Source: Gammaproteobacteria bacterium
GTDB lineage: Bacteria; Pseudomonadota; Gammaproteobacteria; Arenicellales; Poriferihabitantaceae
Assembly: GCA_030432755.1 (NCBI GenBank)
Contig: JAUILZ010000001.1
Coordinates: forward strand, 267,388 to 331,387
Length of the DNA: 64,000 bases
Direction of reading: 5' to 3'
The position numbers and the translations under genes are program-made. Positions 53,487 through 62,797 of this stretch are shown here, in pieces (the first letter of the stretch is position 1; each line of letters starts with the position of its first letter). Below the pieces are notes generated by a model. The model was not told the DNA's origin. It searched no databases and worked only from the letters and a program-made list of their open reading frames with translations.

Positions 53487-55778
53487 ATGAGGCATTTCAT
53501 AAAGATATATCTTTTGGTCAGAAACAATAGCAACGAATGGAATGTGTCAATTCACAGAGACTTGCAGGATTGTCTAAACCAGTGGAAAAGTGCATATAGT
53601 GGCGATCCAAAAAGTTTTGCCATCTATCATGTGGGGTTTGATCGACCGAAGACACGCTACTTCGATAGTGTCGCTGATAAATTTGCAGGCCATGTGGTCC
53701 TTACCGCGTCAGCGAAATACTGTTTACCAAGCGATTTTCGATCATCTAGACTTCCAATTGCAATGATCGATGATACCCCTGTGTTCTTTGCAGAGAGTGG
53801 TTGGGGATATACTCAAGAAGTCGATGAATCTAATTGTGTCACAGGTTCGTTTGGTGAGATAGAAAATCCTCAATTGAAATCAGATCCAAGCGGCTTTGTT
53901 CTTGAATTTATCAATGAGTATCCAAGTTATAGAGAACCTATAATTTCCGCAGACATATTTGACACTCCATCGTATATGTCAAATGAAATGTTTCTTGACC
54001 GAGATCTAAGGATTTTGATGGGGCGGTATCTCTTGCGAAATTTGCTGGATAACCCACAGTTTGATGTTTGTGAGTTTTCAAAGACGTCTCCACCATGGAT
54101 AGGTAGCCGTAGTATTGACACGTTGAAGGTGTCTGTCCGCGTTCGGAATGTATTTTTAGCCAATGGCATTAGGCAGATTTATGATATCGGAAAGATCAAA
54201 GGTGAACATCGGCTTTTGAATCTCCCAAACTATGGTAAGACATCGATTGATGAAACAAGACGTGTATTGCTATCTCTTCTTGAAGAAGGCCCAATTGAGC
54301 AGCAAATTGATCAAAGAAATACCGAAGAAGAATTTGCAAAAAATGTACGAACTCTAAAAGATGAGATTGATTCTGCTATGGAGAATTTTTCAGATAGGAA
54401 TACAGAGATTCTAATCAAGAGATTTGGACTTAACTGTGAAAGCGAAACGCTCGAACGAATTGGTGAAGAACATGGTATTTCAAGAGAACGTGTTCGCCAA
54501 ATTGAAGCTAAATCACTCCGTCAGATTATTCGCAATTGTAGTCTAGAGTCGCGACTGCAAAATGGGTTAACTGATCTGTATAGGAAAACAAAGTATCCTA
54601 TCCCGGTAGCTGGACTAGGGGTTTTAGATTCATGGTATGAAGGAGTATCGGCTTACTCTCAACTTTTTAAGTTGCTAGTTGAAAAAGTTGCGAATGAAGA
54701 AATACAAATAGTAGATATTGAAGGTATTCACTATATTGCGAAGTTTACTCAAGAACATTGGATTGGTTTGGTTAGGGAGGGAAAACAGCTGCTCTCTAGT
54801 GTCGGTTTGGAGGGCAAGCCTATTACATATGTTAAACCTCTTGTAGTTAATCTCTTGGATGCAAATTCCGCGCAGTTTAGCGATCTGTTTTGGGATGCGT
54901 GTGCATCCAATTCATATTTCGTAACCAAGGAATCTGGCGAAAGAATACTAGTTGGTACCGGCAGGGGTGCTGAGATACTTGTACGAGTTGTTTTGGAGAA
55001 ATCAAATGTTCCGCTACATTATAGCGAGGTACATCGTATTGTTGAGCAAGAATATGGTAGGGGTTACGATGAACGAAGGATTCACAATGCGCTTGCTGAA
55101 GTAGCGTATCTTTATAACTTGGGAGTATATGGATTAGATAAGCACTGTCCGATCCCAGAATTTGAAATGAAGGGAATAGCCAAGTTTATAGAGAAGGAAG
55201 TTTCGAAGTTCAGTAATACGAGACAATGGCATTCTCAAGAATTTTTGCACCTGCTAGATAAGTGGAACAGGCCATTTTCTGACAGGCTGGACAAGTACAT
55301 TGTCGAAATTGCGCTTAGAAAATACAGCTCTCTGTTGTCACTAGGAAGAATGACATGGTTATTAGACGGTGGTTCTGGTATTGGATCTAGAAGGCTTGAA
55401 GTGCGCGACAGTATTGTAAAGGTGCTTAATGAATCAGGGCGGCCTATTTCTACCTCGGAAATTAGAAGCCGAGTTGAATCAATTAGAGGAGTTTCGGAGC
55501 ACTTTCAAGTGTTTGACATTGATCCAATTGTTAGAGTAGGAGTTGGAGAATGGGGGCTGAATGATAGAGACCTAGAGCTGAAAAGACCATTTCAATGTGA
55601 TTTGATCGATAGAGTACATAGCTATCTCCAAGACAATGGCGGCTGTATAGATATTGATACGACGGCCCAAGTCTTCCGAAATGAAAAAATTAGTCCTTGG
55701 ACTATCTTCTCTCTGTGCAAGAATGATCCTAGGTTCTCTTCAAACACCTCCCAGAACTTGTGCTTAGTAGTCAACTAG
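53487..55778 (+). CDS. RNA-polymerase-like alpha-CTD / sigma-4 / HARE-domain protein
   Basis: A 763-aa protein with an unusual domain line-up. Residues 1-200: unknown. About 207-265: alpha-CTD-like helix-hairpin unit, VSVRVRNVFLANGIRQIYDI and LPNYGKTSIDETRRVL, matching the VRxxNxL...PNLGKKSLxEI pattern of RpoA. About 295-350: sigma-70 region 4-like helix-turn-helix, RNTEILIKRFGL and ISRERVRQIEAKSLRQI. About 500-560, 643-700 and 705-760: winged-helix units of HARE type (SNVPLHYSEVHRIVEQEYG; SGRPISTSEIRSRVES). No catalytic motif is seen. As last gene of the cassette it may bind DNA or RNA polymerase. Confidence 0.78.
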   Translation: MRHFIKIYLLVRNNSNEWNVSIHRDLQDCLNQWKSAYSGDPKSFAIYHVGFDRPKTRYFDSVADKFAGHVVLTASAKYCLPSDFRSSRLPIAMIDDTPVFFAESGWGYTQEVDESNCVTGSFGEIENPQLKSDPSGFVLEFINEYPSYREPIISADIFDTPSYMSNEMFLDRDLRILMGRYLLRNLLDNPQFDVCEFSKTSPPWIGSRSIDTLKVSVRVRNVFLANGIRQIYDIGKIKGEHRLLNLPNYGKTSIDETRRVLLSLLEEGPIEQQIDQRNTEEEFAKNVRTLKDEIDSAMENFSDRNTEILIKRFGLNCESETLERIGEEHGISRERVRQIEAKSLRQIIRNCSLESRLQNGLTDLYRKTKYPIPVAGLGVLDSWYEGVSAYSQLFKLLVEKVANEEIQIVDIEGIHYIAKFTQEHWIGLVREGKQLLSSVGLEGKPITYVKPLVVNLLDANSAQFSDLFWDACASNSYFVTKESGERILVGTGRGAEILVRVVLEKSNVPLHYSEVHRIVEQEYGRGYDERRIHNALAEVAYLYNLGVYGLDKHCPIPEFEMKGIAKFIEKEVSKFSNTRQWHSQEFLHLLDKWNRPFSDRLDKYIVEIALRKYSSLLSLGRMTWLLDGGSGIGSRRLEVRDSIVKVLNESGRPISTSEIRSRVESIRGVSEHFQVFDIDPIVRVGVGEWGLNDRDLELKRPFQCDLIDRVHSYLQDNGGCIDIDTTAQVFRNEKISPWTIFSLCKNDPRFSSNTSQNLCLVVN

Positions 55779-55800
55779 AATTGGGCTGTTAGTATTGGCA

Positions 55801-55825
55801 ATTTTTAAAGTTGCTCTTTAAAAAT
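55801..55825. terminator. Candidate bidirectional terminator
   Basis: ATTTTTAAA (55801-55809) and TTTAAAAAT (55817-55825) form a perfect 9-bp stem with a 7-base loop between the convergent sigma-like gene and integrase B. The stem is only A/T, so it is weak; its position between convergent genes supports the call. Confidence 0.45.
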
Positions 55826-55864
55826 TCTTACCAGTCAATGAACATTCTAAGAACTTATCGTCTA

Positions 55865-57514
55865 CTATTCCCATTTCGCAATGGATTGAACGTCTAAGAA
55901 TGAGAGACGCAATTTGTCAATCTCCCTTTTTTTGGTGGTCAGATCAAACTCTTCTTCATAGGTGCTCTGCCTTTCTGTTTCGCCTCCGGAAGAGTGACCG
56001 GTTATCTCGCACCAAACCAAGTAATCCCACTTTGGCGCACTGCCTTCTGATGAATTTTGTTTCGAGAGGTTTACTACAAAGTGCCGAAACGAGTGAAAGG
56101 TGAAGTAACAATTTTCATTTGTTACTAATCCGCATTTTTCTTTGTATCCAAGTCGTCTATTATCTCTGTCAATGGTCTCTCCATTGAACCATCTTGAAAC
56201 ATGCCTTCCCCAGTGTCCGTTTGAATCTGGATTTAAGTTTGGAAACAATTGCTTCGAATGTTTATTAGCCAGATGGTCGCGATAGTTGATCAATCCTAGC
56301 GATATAAGATCATCGTGAACTGGGACTTTCCTTTTGGACTTTTTTGTTTTTAGTGTTTTGTTGTCTTCATTCGTGAAGTCAAAGTACCAGATTCCAGATT
56401 CCTTTTCTTTGGCAATGTTTTCAATGTCCAATTGTGAGGCTTCACCAAGTCTACAACCAGTGTACAATGCAATTAATGGCACCCAGTGTCGTTCAGGGTA
56501 TGGAAAAAATCTTCCCTCTTGATAGTCTGGTGTCTCGAATAGGGACTTAATTTCTGATTCGTTGAATGCTTTCCTCCTTTGATCTTCTGAATTCATCTCC
56601 CTGTAGACATCTAGGATGGAATCAATGTTTGGGCTTATGTAATCGTTCTTTGCAGCCCACCTCAGAAATGTCGAAATATTAGTAGCATAGTCTCTAACGG
56701 TTCTGGGCTTGAGCGGTTCAATACCTTGTTCCTGTGCTAGTTCTATAATCTCGTCTATTGGCTTTAGATTGCCTTCTAAGTCCGTACTATTTGAAGGTTG
56801 ATTCTCTCTAAATATTTTGCGTTGTTTAATTGATTTGGGGATCAAAGGAAGTTTGACTGCGAACTCATCACGCAGTACATTTTTTTTGAATTCATGAGCT
56901 AAAGGATTCCCAGTCATATGGATCATAATATCTACTTGCGAAACGAACTTCTTTTTGCTCGCGGGTTTCCATCTGTTTTCCACTGATCGCACTTCTGTAT
57001 TGAAGTGAATCCAATTGTCTCGAATATCGCTCAGTCTGGTTCCCGATATTTCTGGCGTCCTTTCTTGCTCTACTGTCCTCCTCAGAGGTTCATGTGATTC
57101 TTTCTGTTTTTTTATTGATTCGAGATACTCCTTCGCAAGTACAAAGCATTTGAAATCTGTAGTTGTGTAGTGCTGAAAGAAATCTTCCACCGCATAGTAG
57201 TCGTTTTCGTCTATCCCTGATCTCTCAAATTGTTCTACTATTTCTCGACCTCTATCTACCATCCGTTTGTGGTCTTCTAGTTCGGATTCCCATGTCTCCA
57301 TTTCTCGGAGAAGTTTTGGGTCAATTTCATTCGTCATTATCTGTACCCACCAGATTCTCGCGGTTTGTATAGCTTCCTTTCGATTTCTAGTTCTTGTGGA
57401 TTTTCGAAAGATTCCGTTTGCCGGTTTGATTCTTGTTTCAAGACGCGCCGGTAATCGTAGTTGGAAATAGTAGACCCCATTCCTTAGGGTCAAATACGTT
57501 GGTGTTTTTTTCAT
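55865..57514 (-). CDS. Tyrosine recombinase of DUF6538 type (integrase B)
   Basis: A 549-aa phage-type integrase. N-terminus: YLTLRNGVYYFQLRLPARL (DUF6538-like arm-binding start); a long helical middle; C-terminal catalytic domain with Arg in LYTGCRLGEASQLDI, HSFRHFVVNL (H-x-x-R), CEITGHSSGG (His) and the likely nucleophile Tyr in STYEEEFD. It lies just inside the right att-like sequence with its start 90 bases from it. It is the most probable enzyme for excision of the 20-kb element. Confidence 0.9.
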   Translation of the reverse strand: MKKTPTYLTLRNGVYYFQLRLPARLETRIKPANGIFRKSTRTRNRKEAIQTARIWWVQIMTNEIDPKLLREMETWESELEDHKRMVDRGREIVEQFERSGIDENDYYAVEDFFQHYTTTDFKCFVLAKEYLESIKKQKESHEPLRRTVEQERTPEISGTRLSDIRDNWIHFNTEVRSVENRWKPASKKKFVSQVDIMIHMTGNPLAHEFKKNVLRDEFAVKLPLIPKSIKQRKIFRENQPSNSTDLEGNLKPIDEIIELAQEQGIEPLKPRTVRDYATNISTFLRWAAKNDYISPNIDSILDVYREMNSEDQRRKAFNESEIKSLFETPDYQEGRFFPYPERHWVPLIALYTGCRLGEASQLDIENIAKEKESGIWYFDFTNEDNKTLKTKKSKRKVPVHDDLISLGLINYRDHLANKHSKQLFPNLNPDSNGHWGRHVSRWFNGETIDRDNRRLGYKEKCGLVTNENCYFTFHSFRHFVVNLSKQNSSEGSAPKWDYLVWCEITGHSSGGETERQSTYEEEFDLTTKKREIDKLRLSFLDVQSIAKWE

Positions 57515-57604
57515 GGTGTGCCACTATTTGTGCTACACCAACCAACTACCTCCGAAATTCAATACTCGTACTTCTTTGAAAAGTCGATCAAAAAAGTCGA
57601 AAAA

Positions 57605-57625
57605 TGGCGGAGAGTGAGTCCGCCA
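57605..57625. other. Right att-like sequence with inverted-repeat core
   Basis: TGGCGGAGAGTGAG repeats the first 14 bases of the left att-like site at 37605. Here it is extended into a perfect 7-bp inverted repeat: TGGCGGA, loop GAGTGAG, TCCGCCA. It lies between divergent integrases B and C, where the AT-rich island gives way to a more balanced composition. It may be the junction of two elements placed in tandem. Confidence 0.6.
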
Positions 57626-57783
57626 TACTGTAGTCTCGAGAATACTCATAACGTACAAAAAAACAATTAGTTATATAAATATCTCTTCCAATAGGGTCTG
57701 ACTGTATGCGCTGAAATCTGATATGTTTGGGGGACTGAATGGGGGTCTGATCCCCTGCAATCCACTCCACTTGGTACGCGAAC

Positions 57784-58965
57784 ATGGCGATTCACAAGCT
57801 ATCCCCTCAAAAAGTCAGAACAGCAAAACACGGCAAATACGAGGATGGAGGGGGGCTACGCTACGTTGTATCCCGAAGTGGAGCAAAAAAATGGATCCAA
57901 CGCTTCACAATTGACGGTAGACGGCGCGAAATGGGTCTGGGCAGCTACCCTACGGTTTCGCTTGCCGAGGCGCGTGAGAAGTCGCTAAAAGCTCGTAAGC
58001 TGGTTTCTGAGGGAGTTGATCCCATCGAGGCTCGTCAAACAGAGCCAGATGAAACTCCCACATTCTCCTCTTGTGCCGCTCGGTACATCAGGGCTCATAG
58101 AAAGGGCTGGAAAAATGCCAAGCATGCGAGGCAGTGGGTGAGCACTCTGAAAACTTATGCTCGACCTGTAATTGGCCAGAAACGAGTGGACCAGGTCTCC
58201 ACAGAGGATATTCTGGCTGTGCTAAAGCCAATCTGGAATGTGAAGACCGAGACGGCCAAACGAGTACAAGGCAGAATTGAGAATATTCTAGATTTTGCTG
58301 CGGCGCACAAGTATAGGGACCCATTGAATCCAGCGAGGTGGCGGGGCCACCTTGATAAATTGTTGCCGCGACCCTCAAGGGTGAAAAAAGTTACCCACCA
58401 TCCTTCAATGCCGTTCAATGAGGTTCCAGCGTTTATGGCTGAACTGTCAGACAAAAACAGCATCTCGGCTCTAGCACTTCAATTCCTGATACTCACCGCG
58501 GCGCGAACACAGGAGGTGCTCAAAGCAAAGTGGGGTGAGATAGATATGAAGAACAAAATCTGGGAGATTCCAGCAGAGAGAATGAAAACAAAGAGCAGCC
58601 ACAGAGTGCCTCTCTCCCGCGCTGCTATGTACATCATTGATTCTGTTCCGCGCATAGAAAACAATCCCTTTGTATTTCCGGGGCAGCGATACGGCCGGCC
58701 TCTGTCCAATATGGCCTTGCTACAGTTGATGCGTAGCTATGGATACGGTGTACAGGGGAATCGAGGTAATTACGTACCACATGGTTTCCGGTCCAGCTTC
58801 AGGGACTGGTCGGGGGAGGTCTCCAACTATCCTAGAGACGTGGCAGAAATGGCATTGGCACACGTGATCCAGAACAAAACAGAAGCTGCATACAGGCGCG
58901 GTGATCTTTTCGAAAAACGTCGAAACATGATGCAGGACTGGGCAGACTACATCAGCCGGTGCTAA
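57784..58965 (+). CDS. P4-type integrase (integrase C)
   Basis: A 393-aa tyrosine recombinase with the DUF4102 N-terminal domain: DGGGLRYVVSRSGAKKW, IDGRRREMGLGSYP and LAEAREKSLKAR. Catalytic part: Arg in TAARTQEVLKAKWGEID, PHGFRSSFRDW (H-x-x-R), ALAHVIQNKTEAAYRRGD (His and nucleophile Tyr). This class usually inserts islands into tRNA 3' ends. It starts 160 bases after the right att-like sequence and belongs to the second element, with the AlpA- and VapE-like genes. Confidence 0.93.
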   Translation: MAIHKLSPQKVRTAKHGKYEDGGGLRYVVSRSGAKKWIQRFTIDGRRREMGLGSYPTVSLAEAREKSLKARKLVSEGVDPIEARQTEPDETPTFSSCAARYIRAHRKGWKNAKHARQWVSTLKTYARPVIGQKRVDQVSTEDILAVLKPIWNVKTETAKRVQGRIENILDFAAAHKYRDPLNPARWRGHLDKLLPRPSRVKKVTHHPSMPFNEVPAFMAELSDKNSISALALQFLILTAARTQEVLKAKWGEIDMKNKIWEIPAERMKTKSSHRVPLSRAAMYIIDSVPRIENNPFVFPGQRYGRPLSNMALLQLMRSYGYGVQGNRGNYVPHGFRSSFRDWSGEVSNYPRDVAEMALAHVIQNKTEAAYRRGDLFEKRRNMMQDWADYISRC

Positions 58966-59040
58966 ACGCATAATAGACAAGCACCCCCATTGGAAGCCTA
59001 GCGTCATTAATCATCAAGCTAAATAGAAATCTAAACAACT

Positions 59041-59799
59041 ATGACTACTGCTGAATTTTTCATACCAGATGCAATTATAGCGAGATACGAAGAAACTAAG
59101 AATTTACACAATGAACTCGTAAGTAACTTTGTGACGGACAATAGAATTGAGTCCGTTTACAAAACAGCTGATAAATACATTCAGTCTGATAATGAGTGGC
59201 GGAGGTTTTATGACTGTATGGCATATGCCCTTCAAATCAGCCCTGATGAAAAACGCATGACCATACAACAGAGAAGTGACTACAAGAAGTTGCTGCGACA
59301 ATCATCTAGCGCAGCACAAAAACTAGAAAATCTGCTTGAGAAAGTCGATACCATCGCCAAAAATAATGGCGAGGTGTGCGGAGAAGACCTTTCGATAAGT
59401 CATGGACTTGAACTGTTTAAGCAATCCGGGCTTAGTTCCAGGGATTCATCAACTAGAGAGAATTTCAAATGGGAGATAGTCGAAGGGGGCGTCCTCAACA
59501 GCTTTGATCAAAAATATGTACCGGACTCCATAGACGTAGTGAGAGAAATCGAGCGAGGTATTCAACGATTGCTGGAACTCATAGAGAACAAACCGGATTT
59601 CGTGTTCTACAGGTCTAACAAGGCAAGCTGGCGAGACAATCTTCGCCTTTTCGCTGATTGCCTGAGCAGGTCGCCAGTCCGCCTCAGGGAAGTTGATTTT
59701 GTCAAGTGGGTAAACGTGGTTTCAAAAAGTAAAGTTTCCAGAGAAAGCGTCAAGGATGCCTTGCGAAGCTGCGGAAGTGTTTTAGAAAATAATTTATAA
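59041..59799 (+). CDS. Unknown island protein (252 aa)
   Basis: No known domain recognised. It is mostly helical and charged; notable are QSDNEWRRFYDCMAYALQI and VVREIERGIQRLLELIE. No signal or membrane helix. It follows the P4-type integrase by 75 bases on the same strand. The 290 bases after it, up to the AlpA-like gene, hold nothing I can name. Confidence 0.65.
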   Translation: MTTAEFFIPDAIIARYEETKNLHNELVSNFVTDNRIESVYKTADKYIQSDNEWRRFYDCMAYALQISPDEKRMTIQQRSDYKKLLRQSSSAAQKLENLLEKVDTIAKNNGEVCGEDLSISHGLELFKQSGLSSRDSSTRENFKWEIVEGGVLNSFDQKYVPDSIDVVREIERGIQRLLELIENKPDFVFYRSNKASWRDNLRLFADCLSRSPVRLREVDFVKWVNVVSKSKVSRESVKDALRSCGSVLENNL

Positions 59800-60092
59800 A
59801 AATAACTCGTCGAAAAACCAATTTTTGCCACAATTTTTATGCTTGGAAGCGCAAAAAGCTAAATTGGCAAACTAAAGGCTGATTTTTTCGGGTTTTTGCC
59901 CGCGTTGATGCGAATTCCACATTCGCGGTTCAGGTATTTGCTGCCCTTCGACTGAATTTGGGCACGCATTTCTGGTTGAGTTTATTTGCCGCCCAATACT
60001 TCGCCTGCGTCAAGTAGGTTGAGTGCGGGCGGGCGCGACCACGAGATTCTTGAACCAACAAAACTAGAACATTGACAAAACGAGAAAATCTA

Positions 60093-60314
60093 ATGACAGA
60101 TCGATTCATTCGGCTACCTGAAGTCAAGAAAAGAACAGGGTTGAGCAGAGCCAGTATCTACCTGCGCATGAGGCCCGGCGGAGACTTTCCGCAAACTATT
60201 CCGCTGGGAGCGCGCGCGGTGGGGTGGTTGGAGTCAGCTATTGACCAGTGGATTGAAGAGCGAGTCAGGCTCGCAAATTGTGACGAAAACAATAATCGGA
60301 GAAATGTACAATGA
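60093..60314 (+). CDS. AlpA-like helix-turn-helix regulator
   Basis: A 73-aa DNA-binding protein of the AlpA/MerR-like type: FIRLPEVKKRTGLSRASIY is the helix-turn-helix, PQTIPLGARAVGWLESAID follows. AlpA proteins control integrase or excision genes in P4-like elements. I choose ATG 60093 (MTDRFIRL) rather than the TTG 21 bases before it. Its stop overlaps the start of the VapE-like gene by 4 bp. Confidence 0.88.
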   Translation: MTDRFIRLPEVKKRTGLSRASIYLRMRPGGDFPQTIPLGARAVGWLESAIDQWIEERVRLANCDENNNRRNVQ

Positions 60315-62791
60315 GCAATAAAAAAGTAAGCCAGATATGTGAAGGGCGTTCCCTGGAAATCAGCCAGTACGATCACGTCAAGAGCAATAAATGCAAGCCC
60401 ATCGAGGTCAAATGGGCAAAGCTGCGAGACCGTCTACTCAGGCACAAGAGAATTTCAGCGAGCACTGAGCAGTATAAGAACGCCCCGCTGGAACAAAAAC
60501 GCGACCTCAAGGACGGGGCCTGGATATCGAGTGGGCACTATCTAGAGGATCCGAAACTGCGAAAAGGACCTGTCGGTAAGTCCCATGTGCTTATCCTCGA
60601 CATGGACAATGCCCCGAAGCACTCGAAGAAGCTGTTCGACGAGAAATTGTCGGAGTATACGGCGGTAGTCTATTCTACGCTCTCACACTCCGAAGTCCAG
60701 GCAAAGTTTCGAATCGTCCTGCCACTCAAAGAACCGATCGATGGAGTCCTCTACGCACCGCTATCACGCGCGATAGCCAATCGTATCGGGATCGACTACT
60801 TCGATTCGACCTCACACCAGGCTGGGCGCGCCATGTACCTGCCAACGTGTTGCAATGACGCCAACCCCATCGCCCTTGAGTACACGGGCCAGTGGCTGGA
60901 TGCAGATGCGATCCTGAGTTCAGACTATCGCGACCCATACGACGTGAGTGAATGGCCACGGGGAAGCAACGAACAGAAAATCAGCCGGGGAACCGGACGG
61001 TTGGAGGACCCAAGGGACAAGACCGGCAGAATCGGTGCGTTCTGCCGGGCTTACAGCATCCACCAGGCTATTAAGAAATTCCTGCCGGATCACTACGTGG
61101 AGGGCGTCACCCAAAACAGGTACACGTTTTCCGGAAGCCAGACTGTAAACGGCGCAATCGTCTACGACGATATCCATCTGCATTCACATCACTCTCATGA
61201 CCCTATAAGCGATAGAACGGTGAACGCTTATGATCTGGTCAGGATTCATCTATTCGGCAAATACGACGAGAATAGCAAGGCTCCTGCGACCAGCATGCGT
61301 CTGCCGTCGAATATCAGGATGCGCGAGCTATGTGAGCGCGACGAAAATGTTCAGCGGGAGATGGTCAAGGCGAACATCGACCGATCTGCCAAGGACATAT
61401 TCCAGAACCTCGACGAGTTGGATGACGAAGCATTCGATGGGATGCAGGAGATTCTGGATCGTGAAGACCTGGAAGACGATACCTGGATTTCAAAGCTCAA
61501 ACTCAACATAAACGGCGACATAATCGGGACGCATGCCAATGTCATGACCATTCTCGAGAATGATGTCCTGTTGAAGGGCCGGCTCGGTTTTAACGAGATG
61601 TCCGGATTGCAGGTTCGTCTCAGGAATCTGCCGTGGGCGAAATGCATAGATCCGGCGAATGGTGACTCGTACAGCGACCGGGACGATGCCATGTTGCGAT
61701 ACTATCTCACTCGCCGCTACAAGATGAACGTCAGCGATCTTGAAGTTCACAGGGGTGCTAAGGCAGCAGCGTACCAGCACCCGTTCCACCCAGTGAAGAG
61801 TTACCTTAACTCGCTGAATTGGGACGGAACACCCAGACTCACAACCATGCTGTACGACTATCTCGGGGTAGAGAGAAACGAGTACACATTGGCAGTGAGT
61901 CGGAAGGTTCTGGTGGCGGCTGTAGCGCGCATTATGGAACCGGGCTGTAAATTTGACACGATGATTGTGCTGCACGGTAAGACTGGCACCGGAAAGTCCA
62001 CTTTTGCACGCACACTCGCTGTGAACGACAAGTGGTTCACCGATGACATTCACCAGTACCAGGGGAAGGAAGTGGTCGAGTCATTGCAGGGTTGCTGGAT
62101 CGTCGAATTGTCAGAACTACAAAATGTCAGGCACACCGATGTGGCGATTATGAAGTCGTTCCTGTCCCGGCAAGAGGACAGGTGTCGCCTGTCCTACGAG
62201 CGGTATGCCGGATCGTACCCGCGCCAATGCGTCATGATTGGGACGACAAACGAGGACACCTACCTGACAGACACCACCGGTAATCGTCGATTCTGGCCCG
62301 TCACAGTGCGTCTGGAGGGTTTTCTGGATATCGCCCGACTCCGTGACAATCTGGATCAGCTATGGGCCGAAGCATACGTGATGTACGTTGTCGGTGAGTC
62401 TCTGAAGCTGGATTCAGATGAAGAGAAGAAGCTGGCAGTCGAGGCGCAGGAAGAACGCCGCGACATTGACGAGCGGGTCGATATCATATCTTCGTGGCTC
62501 GACAGACCAGTACACGCCGACTACCTTGAGGCGGGCAACTACGCTTCGAGCGAGGAAATGGTGCTCCGTGACCGATGCTGCTATGAGCAGATTATGGTCG
62601 ATTGCCTTGGAATGAACAAAGCGTCGTTGAGACCAGGCCATCAAAAGTTGTTCACCAGGTTGATGAAAGAGGTGCCAGGCTGGGAGCACAACGGCAACAC
62701 CAAGTTGAATATGGGTCCAAGGTACGGATACCGGCGAGGATATGTGCGGACTGACCAGGGGGCGACCGGTATGACCGCTACAGACCTCTAG
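60311..62791 (+). CDS. VapE-family primase/helicase protein
   Basis: An 826-aa replication protein typical of P4-like and satellite elements. The N-terminal half (residues to about 330) reads like a DNA-primase region, with VLILDMDNAPKHSK and KFRIVLPLKEPIDG. The C-terminal half is the VapE (PF05272) ATPase: HPVKSYLNSLNWDGTPRL, Walker A LHGKTGTGKSTFART (around residue 555), ELSELQNVRHTDVAIMKSF and TTNEDTYLTDTTGNRRFWP. It probably primes and unwinds DNA for the element. Composition is more GC-rich than the first island. Confidence 0.92.
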   Translation: MSNKKVSQICEGRSLEISQYDHVKSNKCKPIEVKWAKLRDRLLRHKRISASTEQYKNAPLEQKRDLKDGAWISSGHYLEDPKLRKGPVGKSHVLILDMDNAPKHSKKLFDEKLSEYTAVVYSTLSHSEVQAKFRIVLPLKEPIDGVLYAPLSRAIANRIGIDYFDSTSHQAGRAMYLPTCCNDANPIALEYTGQWLDADAILSSDYRDPYDVSEWPRGSNEQKISRGTGRLEDPRDKTGRIGAFCRAYSIHQAIKKFLPDHYVEGVTQNRYTFSGSQTVNGAIVYDDIHLHSHHSHDPISDRTVNAYDLVRIHLFGKYDENSKAPATSMRLPSNIRMRELCERDENVQREMVKANIDRSAKDIFQNLDELDDEAFDGMQEILDREDLEDDTWISKLKLNINGDIIGTHANVMTILENDVLLKGRLGFNEMSGLQVRLRNLPWAKCIDPANGDSYSDRDDAMLRYYLTRRYKMNVSDLEVHRGAKAAAYQHPFHPVKSYLNSLNWDGTPRLTTMLYDYLGVERNEYTLAVSRKVLVAAVARIMEPGCKFDTMIVLHGKTGTGKSTFARTLAVNDKWFTDDIHQYQGKEVVESLQGCWIVELSELQNVRHTDVAIMKSFLSRQEDRCRLSYERYAGSYPRQCVMIGTTNEDTYLTDTTGNRRFWPVTVRLEGFLDIARLRDNLDQLWAEAYVMYVVGESLKLDSDEEKKLAVEAQEERRDIDERVDIISSWLDRPVHADYLEAGNYASSEEMVLRDRCCYEQIMVDCLGMNKASLRPGHQKLFTRLMKEVPGWEHNGNTKLNMGPRYGYRRGYVRTDQGATGMTATDL

Positions 62792-62797
62792 ATAACT

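Noticed and set aside
37605..57605. Distance of exactly 20,000 bases between the att-like repeats
   Set aside because: The round number has no biological meaning; a change of few bases would remove it.
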